Shown in pieces: positions 9,033 to 17,369 of a stretch of DNA of 64,000 nucleotides. How positions within the stretch are numbered: the first letter of the stretch is position 1; each line of letters opens with the position of its first letter. A program made the translations under genes and the position numbers. The DNA comes from CALCLY01 sp900552775 (GTDB lineage Bacteria; Bacillota; Clostridia; UMGS1883; UMGS1540), in the NCBI GenBank assembly GCA_937966555.1, contig CALCLY010000036.1, forward strand, positions 1-64,000. Direction: 5' to 3'. The notes beneath the pieces are model-generated. The model did no database searches and had not been told where the DNA came from. It worked only from the letters and a program-made list of their open reading frames with translations.

Positions 9033-12000
9033 ATGAAAAAAATATTATGTATGGTATTTGCAATGTTGTTTTTTACAGCAACAGTTTCGGGTTATACTGT
9101 AGCGGCGGAAACCGACAGTGAAACAGTGTTTTACAGAAACGATTTTGAAAACGGTATAATAGGCGGCGCCGATGACAGCATATATATAAGCGGCGGATCT
9201 ATTACAAATGAAACGGCAGACGGCAACGGCATGCTGAGATTTTCTGTGCCTTCGGACGTGAAGGGCAGCGCATTTGGAGATGTTTCTTTGCCGATGATTG
9301 CCGAATGTGATAATTACGTTATTGATGTGTATATAAGACCTGAGACAATTGAGGGAAATTCGTACTTAGAACTTTTTGACGCAAAGGACACTGACGGTAA
9401 CTGGAGAATAGGCGGACGTTTAAAAAGCGACCACACAATAAATGTGCGAAATGCCGCCGGCTCATGGGTGAAAGCCGGAACATGGGAAGAAGGACGTTTA
9501 TTCAGATACTCGCTTATCTACGATGTGGCAAAAGGAATTTGCGATGTGTATAAGGACGGCGAGTTTGCGGCAAGTATAAACGTAAAACAACTGCGCCCCA
9601 CAATATTCAGAATGGATATTTCGAGCAGAGAAAACGAGAATATTGATGTGTACGCAGATAATTTGGCAATATACAGTGGGAACAGACTTCTTTCCGATGA
9701 AGAAATCGGGCGCCTTGCACCCAAAAGCGTCATGGACAATGAAAAATTGGCAAAAACAGCTCTGGGCAGTGCATGGGCTTTTACCTGCAGTGATTTTTAT
9801 TATATGAACGGTGCAAAAGCGGCGTACGCCTCAAAAGATTTGCAGCCTGTTTTAATTAATGATGAGCCTTATGTTTCGGGCGGGTTTTTAAGAACAGTTC
9901 TCGGCAGAAATGATATAGATATTTCAAAAGAAAACGGCAAAGTTACGGAAAACGGGATTTTATATATGCCTGCGTCACGTCTTTCGGAATATACAGGCAA
10001 AAAAATTTTTTTTGACAAACGCGGATTTTTTATCCTGTCTGATAACGAGTTTAGATATAAAGATTCGGATGACTTTACAAAAAGCTTTGAATTTTCGGAT
10101 ATGATATACAGATATTTGTATTTTGAAAATCCGAGCGCCGAAAAAATAAAAAGCGACTATGTTAAAAGCACGCAAAACGGAACGCATCCGAGAATTTTGG
10201 TAACAAGCGGCGATATTTCGTATATAAAAGAAAAGCGCAGCACCGACAGCACATGGGATAACACCGTGACAAATCTTATAGGCAATGCCGACGTGTATCT
10301 CAGTGCAGACGCCAAATTCCCGGCAGATTGCGCTGACAGCAAAAAACAGGATACTGCTTCGGAATTTCAGACTTGTATGGAAACTCTGACTCTTGCATAT
10401 CTTCTCACCGATGATGCAAAATATGCCGAAGCAGGAATGAGATATATGAAAGCCATGGGCAGCTGGGAAAACATTGCATATCAGACCTCAAATCTTATAA
10501 TCGGGCATTGGGCAATGGGCATGGCTGTGGGATACGACGGGTTTTTTAATTATTTCTCAAAAACCGATGAGGGCAAAGCTACGCTTGCGGAGATAAGAGC
10601 CGCGTCAAAAAGACTTGTTCTTGATGACACAAAAAATGCATATTTAAGAAAAGGCGGACCACGCTGGGTTACAATAGCCGATAATTTTCAGGGAGTTATA
10701 AGCGGAGGCGTTCTGTCTCTTGCGCTTTCCATGCTTGACGAAGCTTCGGCGGACGGGACGTATGACGATATGATATATATTATAGAAAATATCGTAAAAT
10801 CCATGGAAATTGCCGTGTCGCTTTATCAGACAAACGGCGGTTATTTTGAAGGCGTAAGCTACAGCGAATATATGCTCGGCAATCTTACAAAGGGCATTGG
10901 AGCTCTGTTTAACTGTTTCGGAAGCGATTACACTCTCGGCTCGGCACGCGGATTTACGGACGCGGGAAGCTTCTTCATATATATGCAGACGATAAATAAC
11001 AGACTGAATTTCCACGACTGTACGCCCGGTGTGACATCTACAATGCTGCCGGCGTGGTTTGCATATCACTACGGAAAAACGGAAGCTGCCGAAATGACAG
11101 TCCTGCAAAATAAAATAAGAAATTCATCGCCTGACATTCTCGGACTTTTAAATTACAGCCGCGCATGCGATAAATACGGAAAAGCAGAAGTTTCAGGTAT
11201 GCCTCTTGACATGTATTACACCGAAACCGAGACTGGCTCGTTCAGAAATTCGTTTAACACGGATATACCTACATTTGCCGGAATACACGGCGGCAGAACG
11301 GGACTTACGCACGATATGCTCGATGTCGGTGAGTTTACTTTTGAAGCTGACGGTATAAACTGGGCAATGGATTTGGGCAGCGATAAATACACTCTGCCTC
11401 AGTATTTTCAGAAAGACGGATACAAGATATACAGAAAAAGACCCGAGGGTGAAAACTGTGTTGTTATAAACCCGGATGGCAGCTATTACGGACAGGAAAT
11501 AGGAGCGTCATCAAAGCTTTTGAATTTTGAAAGCAATAACAAGGCCGCCATGGCGTCTTATGACCTTTCCGAGATTTATGCCCGTGACGTGAACAGCTAC
11601 ACGCGCGGATATTATTTCGGCGATGACAGAAATACACTTCTGATTCAGGACGAAATTAATCTTAAAAATGCAAATTCAGAAATATACTGGTTTATGCACA
11701 CTCCGGCAGACATAGAAATTGTGGATAAAAAGACGGCGATTTTAACGTGCGGAGGGAAAAAGCTTCGTGCAGAGGTTTATTGCAGCAGCGCTTTAAAATA
11801 CGAACTTTGCAGTATGGAGGCAGAACCGCTGCCCTCATCTCCGACGGTTGAAGGTCAGAATGCAAACAGCGGAATCAGAAAGCTTGCCATACACGGAACA
11901 AGCACAAAAGGAAAAATCACAATGGCGGTAAAACTTATTCCGATAAACGATTTTTACACGCCGCAGAAGCTGTCGATGAAATATATATCGCAGTGGAAGC

Positions 12001-13130
12001 TGCCGAGCGGTGAAATAAGTATAAAACCCTCTGTAAGCGATGTTTCGCTTGACATGTACAATACATTTTTCGCTACAGTTCAAATGCCGAAAAACGCGGC
12101 TTTTGCATATCTCTATATTGACGGGAATCCGATAAGTGAAATTGAGGTAAAACGCGGAGAAAAATATACGGTAAATTTCTCCGAGCTACCGTTTTTAACA
12201 CCGGGTGAGCACACCGCGCGCGTTAAAATCACATATGATGACGGAAGAACACAAAATGTATACAAAGATTTTGAAAGTGCAGCATACACACATAATTTGT
12301 TTTACAGGAATGACCTGTCTTCACCGCTGCACCCTGTACGACCCGATCGCTGGAAATTTACGCTGTACGGGCAAAATAAAGCTTTTGACGGAGAGTGTTT
12401 TACGGCAGAAAGCACGGCTTCTCAATATGTAAAAGTAGATTTTTGTACAGAAAAAGATTATACAGAAAGAAATGCGCTCAGGGGAATTATTGAAACAAGC
12501 TTCGATATAAAGTTTTGGAGCCTTAACGGTACATTCAATTTTGAATGTAAAAATTCCGCAACAGAATTTTATATGCATGACATAGTCATTGCAGATAACG
12601 GTAAATTTGTAAGCGGAGAGGAATACGAAACAGGCAGATGGTACAATATAAAACTAATAATTGACACCGATTTGAAAACCTGTTCCGTGTATGCGGACGG
12701 CAAACCTATAGTTTCAAATGTAAAAGTCACCAAGGCTGACAGCAACAGTCTTATAAGGCTGCAATATATTGCCGGCGGAGAGAAAATCTCGTTTAAGAAT
12801 TACAGCGTGACAGTATACAAAAAAACAGATTCGGATTTCGGAACAATCGGATTTTCAAAAGACGAAATTGCGGCAGGTACAATTACAGCCTCTGTAACAG
12901 GGCGGCTTAATTCATTGTCCGAAAAAGCAATGCTTGTTGTTGCGGTTGTCGGTAAAGAAAGCGGCATGACGGTTGATACGGGAGTAAAGACGATAAATTA
13001 TTCCGAAACTTCCGATACATACAGTGTGTCTGTTGAAGTTCCGGCAGATTATGAAAAATATGAAGTCCGTGCCTTTTTGTGGGACGGAAGACAGACGCCG
13101 GTTTCGGGTACGGCGAGACTGGGACTGTAA
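9033..13130 (+). CDS. Secreted heparinase II/III-type lyase-like protein, altered metal motif (1365 aa)
   Basis: A paralog of the 1477-residue protein. Signal peptide 1-26; LamG-like domain about 30-210; a reduced stalk-like segment about 240-340; heparinase toroid from THPRILV near residue 384; C-terminal heparinase domain around 750-800. Here the motif reads H760-D-M762-L-D764-V-G, so the second histidine, which in the other three copies gives HxH, is methionine. After this come an Ig-like domain, a second LamG-like domain (about 1095-1270) and the shared C-terminal module (ending FLWDGRQTP). The F5/8C domain of its paralog is absent. The frame stays open up to 8943, but the ATG at 9033 has GAAAGGA 8 bases upstream and begins the signal peptide. 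The gene lies between two terminator-like palindromes and is probably transcribed alone; I found no convincing promoter. Confidence 0.8.
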   Translation: MKKILCMVFAMLFFTATVSGYTVAAETDSETVFYRNDFENGIIGGADDSIYISGGSITNETADGNGMLRFSVPSDVKGSAFGDVSLPMIAECDNYVIDVYIRPETIEGNSYLELFDAKDTDGNWRIGGRLKSDHTINVRNAAGSWVKAGTWEEGRLFRYSLIYDVAKGICDVYKDGEFAASINVKQLRPTIFRMDISSRENENIDVYADNLAIYSGNRLLSDEEIGRLAPKSVMDNEKLAKTALGSAWAFTCSDFYYMNGAKAAYASKDLQPVLINDEPYVSGGFLRTVLGRNDIDISKENGKVTENGILYMPASRLSEYTGKKIFFDKRGFFILSDNEFRYKDSDDFTKSFEFSDMIYRYLYFENPSAEKIKSDYVKSTQNGTHPRILVTSGDISYIKEKRSTDSTWDNTVTNLIGNADVYLSADAKFPADCADSKKQDTASEFQTCMETLTLAYLLTDDAKYAEAGMRYMKAMGSWENIAYQTSNLIIGHWAMGMAVGYDGFFNYFSKTDEGKATLAEIRAASKRLVLDDTKNAYLRKGGPRWVTIADNFQGVISGGVLSLALSMLDEASADGTYDDMIYIIENIVKSMEIAVSLYQTNGGYFEGVSYSEYMLGNLTKGIGALFNCFGSDYTLGSARGFTDAGSFFIYMQTINNRLNFHDCTPGVTSTMLPAWFAYHYGKTEAAEMTVLQNKIRNSSPDILGLLNYSRACDKYGKAEVSGMPLDMYYTETETGSFRNSFNTDIPTFAGIHGGRTGLTHDMLDVGEFTFEADGINWAMDLGSDKYTLPQYFQKDGYKIYRKRPEGENCVVINPDGSYYGQEIGASSKLLNFESNNKAAMASYDLSEIYARDVNSYTRGYYFGDDRNTLLIQDEINLKNANSEIYWFMHTPADIEIVDKKTAILTCGGKKLRAEVYCSSALKYELCSMEAEPLPSSPTVEGQNANSGIRKLAIHGTSTKGKITMAVKLIPINDFYTPQKLSMKYISQWKLPSGEISIKPSVSDVSLDMYNTFFATVQMPKNAAFAYLYIDGNPISEIEVKRGEKYTVNFSELPFLTPGEHTARVKITYDDGRTQNVYKDFESAAYTHNLFYRNDLSSPLHPVRPDRWKFTLYGQNKAFDGECFTAESTASQYVKVDFCTEKDYTERNALRGIIETSFDIKFWSLNGTFNFECKNSATEFYMHDIVIADNGKFVSGEEYETGRWYNIKLIIDTDLKTCSVYADGKPIVSNVKVTKADSNSLIRLQYIAGGEKISFKNYSVTVYKKTDSDFGTIGFSKDEIAAGTITASVTGRLNSLSEKAMLVVAVVGKESGMTVDTGVKTINYSETSDTYSVSVEVPADYEKYEVRAFLWDGRQTPVSGTARLGL

Positions 13131-13137
13131 AATAATT

Positions 13138-13426
13138 GGGGCTGTTAAAAAAGTCGGTTGACTTTTAAACAGCCCATTTTTTCAAGGGGATAGGAAAAAA
13201 GCTTTGGAATCGGCAAACTGAGCCAAAACTTTAGTTTTGGGATACCCGAAGGCGTACATGGGTACGTCGAGAGGCGAAGTTTGCTGATAGCAAGAAAAGG
13301 TATATTTTTTGAAAAATCAAATTTTTTGATTTTTCCACATCTGATAAATCTAAACCAGTATCATTTGCATATTCCATGATTTGCTTCTTCCAATTTTCTT
13401 GCGTTCCGGAGTTTTTTAACATCCCC
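13138..13426 (-). repeat. Dispersed 289-bp repeat with inverted-repeat-like ends (copy 1)
   Basis: This stretch recurs in opposite orientation at 48049-48462. The ends are imperfect inverted repeats: GGGGCTGTTAAAAAAG at one end and, on the other strand, GGGGATGTTAAAAAAC. Inside are a hairpin (CCAAAAC-TAAA-GTTTTGG on the minus strand) and a terminal palindrome that can act as terminator for the upstream lyase gene. A 63-codon minus-strand frame (MLKNSGTQENWKKQIME...) spans part of it but is broken in the second copy. The structure is MITE-like, but no target-site duplication is evident. The strand given follows the orientation in which the second copy reads left to right. Confidence 0.75.
13139..13183 (+). 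terminator. Terminator palindrome after the 1365-aa lyase gene
   Basis: GGGCTGTTAAAAAAGTC pairs with GACTTTTAAACAGCCC around a short loop and is followed by ATTTTTTC, giving a strong rho-independent terminator shape nine bases after the stop codon. It is also the outer end of the dispersed repeat. Confidence 0.65.
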
Positions 13427-13627
13427 TTTTTTTATGTTCGGAAGTTTTCAACATGTGTTTCGCCACATCATGTCCAAAATATCAATATTCTTGTCCTAAA
13501 ACAGGTGGAAATAAATTTAAAAATGTTGTAAAATAATAATATAGTGTAGAAGTTGCTACACATTTCCATTGAAAAAGAGCTTGTTTTGAGTTAAAATTAA
13601 TATAACAAGCCGAAATGGGACAGATTT
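13427..13627. other. AT-rich leader between repeat and lyase gene
   Basis: The whole gap 13131-13627 is nearly 500 bases without a gene. Its first part is the terminator and the dispersed repeat. The remaining 200 bases are AT-rich and hold the promoter at 13569-13597; I see nothing else in them. Confidence 0.5.
13569..13597 (+). promoter_or_regulatory. Sigma-A-type promoter
   Basis: TTGAAA, a 17-base spacer, then TAAAAT (one mismatch to consensus in each box). The predicted transcript would start near 13604, about 24 bases before the ATG of the 1240-residue lyase-like gene. Confidence 0.55.
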
Positions 13628-16600
13628 ATGAGAAAGATTACAGCGCTGGTTTTGGCGACATGCCTCAGCATCCCGTGGATAGGCTCTGCGGCATTTGCCG
13701 ATGAAAGCAGTAACACTGTTGTTCTCAACACGTATTTTGAGGAGGACTTCAACAGTGTGGAAACAGGCGGCACGACTTCTTCGTTTGAAGAGTACGTTTT
13801 GGGCAGCAACAAGATTTATGTTGCCGAAAATCCGGATGCGGCAGACAAAAGCTTGTGCTTCGATTCTGTCGGAGCAAGCAGCAAAAGCTCTTGCCGCGCG
13901 GTTTTAAACACCGGACGCGCCGAGGGAAGCATAGCCGTGGATTTTAAGGTTTGCCTGACGGGCGAGTCAAACGAATTCAGAATTTACGTTGTAAGCTATA
14001 CGGTGGGAGAAAAATATCTTGCAAAAATTATCGGCACAAATCTGATGACCCCCTCGGGCAGCATTGTGGCGCCGCTGACGCCCGGTGTGTTTTATCCCGT
14101 TACGATTATAATACATACCGAGACGAGCACTGCGGATTATTATGTAAATAACCGCAAAAAAGTGAGCGGCGTTCAGTTTTTTGACAAAAACCTTGAAGCG
14201 TTCGATTTGCTGAGATTTTATCAGTTTAATAACGATACGGCTCAGACGCGCACATATATAGACGACGTGAGAGTTTATGAAAGTGAAAGACCGGCGTCGG
14301 AGTATTTGACGATGGGCAAAACGGTGAAGTATGAAATAAATCCCTCGTCATCGCCCCTGGCTTCGGATAGAATGACGGCTGACTATATGAACGGCGCGGC
14401 CGCTCTGTATGTCAACAAAAACAAGATTTACAGCGGCGGAGAAGCCAAAGTTATAGATGAAGAAAATCCTTCCGCGGCGCCGTTTATTGAAAACGGCAGA
14501 ACGCTGGCGCCCGTAAGAGCCATAGCGGAAGCTCTTTCGGCAACCGTTACATGGGACGATGAAACGAAAACGGCTTCAATAAACTATGACGGCGGCACGG
14601 TAACGGTTACGGCATATAAAAAATCGTTTACCGTAAACGGCGAGGAAAAATCGCTTGACGTTCCGGCAACGATAAAGGACGGAAGAATCTATCTCCCCGT
14701 AAGAGCCATAGCCGAGGCTATGGGCAAGAAGCTTACATATGATAAGAGCGGAATGGTAATTATTGCGGACCGCGAAAACTTCTTTGATTTCAAAAACGAT
14801 ATTCCGATTTTCAGAAACGTGGCAAGAAACCTTGTTTTCACGGATTATGACGGACAGGCGATTGTGAAAGCGGCGGCTTCAAAGGGGCATCCGCGTCTGC
14901 ATGCAAACGCCGAAAAGCTTGCCGGGCTTAAAAGCTATGCGCTTTCCGATCCGCAGACTAAGAGATGGTCCGAATACATTATAAAAGCCGCCGATGCATA
15001 TATTGAAGATTTTACGCTTCTGACATATATGAAGGACGGAATTGTTTTAGACAAAACGGTAAATAAATTAAACAGGGAGGTTGAGGCTTTTTGTTATGCA
15101 TATGCCGTAACCGGTGAGAAAAAATATGCGGAGTATTGCATAAAGGAGCTTGTTGCGGCGGCAGGACTGCCCGACTGGAATCCTTACAGATTTCTCGACC
15201 CCGCGTCAATGATGCGTTCAATGGCGCTCGGTTATGACTGGATGTACAATGAAATGACCGAGAGCGAGAGAAAGATTGTCCGCGACGGAATCGTAAAAAA
15301 CGGTCTTAACGAAATTCTGACGGACTTAAACGGCACGCAAAGCGCAAGGTCTTACGTGTGGGCGCAGTCATCAAAGCCGGACAACTGGAACATAGTATGC
15401 AACAGCGGCGGTATTCAGTCGGCGCTTGCAATTGCTGAGGATGAGCCCGAGCTTTGCGCGGAGATTTTCGAAAAGGGCCTTAAGCTTCTTGAAAAAGCGG
15501 CTGTAATGTACGCCCCCGACGGCTCATGGTATGAAGGCCCCGGCTATTGGGGCTATGCCGGTCAGTATTTTTCAACCCTCATGTCTGCCCTTAATTCCTC
15601 GTGCGATATGACGTTTGGTTTTATGGATATTCCGGGTATGAGTGAAACGGGATATTTCCCCATTGTGCAGGCAGGCCCCGGGGGAAGCTTTAACGTAGGC
15701 GACGCCGAGGCTAACACGGGTGAAAATAAAAGAGATGTAATACTGTTTTTCTCGCGTTATTTTAATGACGCGGATTTACAGAAAATTGTTCTTAATAATA
15801 TGAACACCATGGGATTCGGAGGAACCATATATGCGGCGCTCTGGTACAACCCCGATTTAAAGACGGACAGAGACTTGGAGCTTGAGCGCGACTATCATCT
15901 GCGCGATCTTGAAATATTTGTAATGCGTGACGACTGGAACAACGGCGACAACGCCATTTTCACGGGTATGCATGCAGGCAGGTCAAACGTTCCTCACGGA
16001 CATATGGACGCGGGGCATTTCATAGTTGACGGCTACGGCTCGCGCTTTATCTGCTCCACCGGCTATGAGAGCGATTCGCCTTCAAGAAAATCAAAGCTTT
16101 ACCGCTACAGGGCGGAGGGCTGCAACGTGCTTCAGATAGATCCCGATGAAACGCCGGGGCAGCGCCTTGCGGGAGTTTCGGTAATAGACAGATACGATTC
16201 AAACAATTCGAGCGCATACGCCGTTACGGATCTTACGGATATGTACAAAACGGCAGAAAGCGTTGTAAGGGGAATCAAGCTTTACAATAACCGCAAGATG
16301 ATAACTCTGCAGGATGAGATAAAGCTCAAAAAACCCGGTGATATTTGGTGGCAGGCCCACACAAGACGCGAAATACGGATAGCCGAAGACGGAAAGAGCG
16401 CAAGACTTGTCGGTACAAGCGGCATGGATCTTATAGTATCGCTTGCGTCCGATGTTCCGGCGACCTTCTCGGAGGCCGAGGCAAAGTCGATGGTGCCCGA
16501 GCTTCAGACGGATGACGATGTGGCTAAAAACAAGATATACAAAAAGCTTGTGCTGCACCTTGATAAAAAGGTGAAAGAAGCGGTAATATCTGTTAATATG

Positions 16601-17350
16601 CAGTTTGTGCCTTCCGTTGAAGGAATAGACGCAAATCTTGTAATCCCCGATGTTACTCCGATTGCGGACTGGAAACTTGACGATGAGAGCGAAAATACAC
16701 CGACTGTTACAAGCATCAAGGCAAATGGAAAAGAGTTTGAAGGGTTCAGAACATCTAACCTGTTGTACACTTATACTGCCGAAAAAGGAGAGGATATTCC
16801 GGTTATAACGGCAGAGGGAAGAGGAAACGTTTCGGTTGAATACTGCAATACTGTTCCGCTTTACGTAAAGGTTACGGCGGAGAATGACGATAAAACGCTT
16901 AAATCCGTATACTTTGTGAGAGTTGTGGAGGCAGCGGTTGAGGAGGCTATGGGCGAAAAGCTCGAGATTAAAGCGCATGATGCAAGCGATGAGCCCGAAG
17001 CCGTAAATAATGCGAAAAACTCATATGACGGAGATCTTTCCACGCGCTGGTCGGCACAGGGAATACCTTATATCACATACGATATAGGCGAGGTGCGCAA
17101 GATAACAAACGTAGGACTTGCAGTTTACCAGGAGAATAACGAAGGCAGAAAGCAGTATTTTGAAATACTCCTCTCAGAGGACGGCAGAAATTACAAAAAG
17201 GTTTATGCCGGCGAAACAAGCGGAACAACGCTTGAGGAGGAAATATTCAAGTTTACTCCGACAAATGCACGTTATATAAGAATACAGTGCAACGGGACCT
17301 CCGTCGGCAACTGGAACTCGATAACAGAGTGCAGCATATACGGCGAATGA
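13628..17350 (+). CDS. Secreted heparinase II/III-type lyase-like protein with stalk and F5/8C domains (1240 aa)
   Basis: Second lyase sub-family. Signal peptide 1-24 (SAAFA cleavage region); LamG-like domain about 30-220; a clear copper-amine-oxidase-N-like stalk domain at 283-381 with two APVRAIAEAL/LPVRAIAEAM repeats; heparinase toroid from GHPRLHA near residue 421, with the WAQSSKPDNWN and APDGSWYEGPGYWGY segments of this family; C-terminal heparinase domain with H790-G-H792-M-D794; a cadherin-like Ig region about 1015-1110; and an F5/8C domain about 1112-1240. Beta-elimination of an acidic glycan is the likely reaction; the substrate is unknown. The SD is weak (GGGACAG), but the signal peptide supports this ATG. 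An SLH gene follows after 19 bases with a good SD, so the two are probably co-transcribed, pairing a lyase with a wall-anchored protein. Its closest relative here is the 1078-residue protein at 30222. Confidence 0.85.
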   Translation: MRKITALVLATCLSIPWIGSAAFADESSNTVVLNTYFEEDFNSVETGGTTSSFEEYVLGSNKIYVAENPDAADKSLCFDSVGASSKSSCRAVLNTGRAEGSIAVDFKVCLTGESNEFRIYVVSYTVGEKYLAKIIGTNLMTPSGSIVAPLTPGVFYPVTIIIHTETSTADYYVNNRKKVSGVQFFDKNLEAFDLLRFYQFNNDTAQTRTYIDDVRVYESERPASEYLTMGKTVKYEINPSSSPLASDRMTADYMNGAAALYVNKNKIYSGGEAKVIDEENPSAAPFIENGRTLAPVRAIAEALSATVTWDDETKTASINYDGGTVTVTAYKKSFTVNGEEKSLDVPATIKDGRIYLPVRAIAEAMGKKLTYDKSGMVIIADRENFFDFKNDIPIFRNVARNLVFTDYDGQAIVKAAASKGHPRLHANAEKLAGLKSYALSDPQTKRWSEYIIKAADAYIEDFTLLTYMKDGIVLDKTVNKLNREVEAFCYAYAVTGEKKYAEYCIKELVAAAGLPDWNPYRFLDPASMMRSMALGYDWMYNEMTESERKIVRDGIVKNGLNEILTDLNGTQSARSYVWAQSSKPDNWNIVCNSGGIQSALAIAEDEPELCAEIFEKGLKLLEKAAVMYAPDGSWYEGPGYWGYAGQYFSTLMSALNSSCDMTFGFMDIPGMSETGYFPIVQAGPGGSFNVGDAEANTGENKRDVILFFSRYFNDADLQKIVLNNMNTMGFGGTIYAALWYNPDLKTDRDLELERDYHLRDLEIFVMRDDWNNGDNAIFTGMHAGRSNVPHGHMDAGHFIVDGYGSRFICSTGYESDSPSRKSKLYRYRAEGCNVLQIDPDETPGQRLAGVSVIDRYDSNNSSAYAVTDLTDMYKTAESVVRGIKLYNNRKMITLQDEIKLKKPGDIWWQAHTRREIRIAEDGKSARLVGTSGMDLIVSLASDVPATFSEAEAKSMVPELQTDDDVAKNKIYKKLVLHLDKKVKEAVISVNMQFVPSVEGIDANLVIPDVTPIADWKLDDESENTPTVTSIKANGKEFEGFRTSNLLYTYTAEKGEDIPVITAEGRGNVSVEYCNTVPLYVKVTAENDDKTLKSVYFVRVVEAAVEEAMGEKLEIKAHDASDEPEAVNNAKNSYDGDLSTRWSAQGIPYITYDIGEVRKITNVGLAVYQENNEGRKQYFEILLSEDGRNYKKVYAGETSGTTLEEEIFKFTPTNARYIRIQCNGTSVGNWNSITECSIYGE

Positions 17351-17369
17351 GACTTGAAAGGAGAAATAT

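Noticed and set aside
13231..13422. 63-codon minus-strand frame (MLKNSGTQENWKKQIME...) inside the dispersed repeat
   Set aside because: The second copy has an early stop and indels in the same frame, and no clear ribosome binding site exists; treated as part of a non-coding repeat.
16199..16978. 259-codon minus-strand frame opposite the 1240-residue lyase gene
   Set aside because: Shadow of a clear gene, with low-quality composition and no SD.
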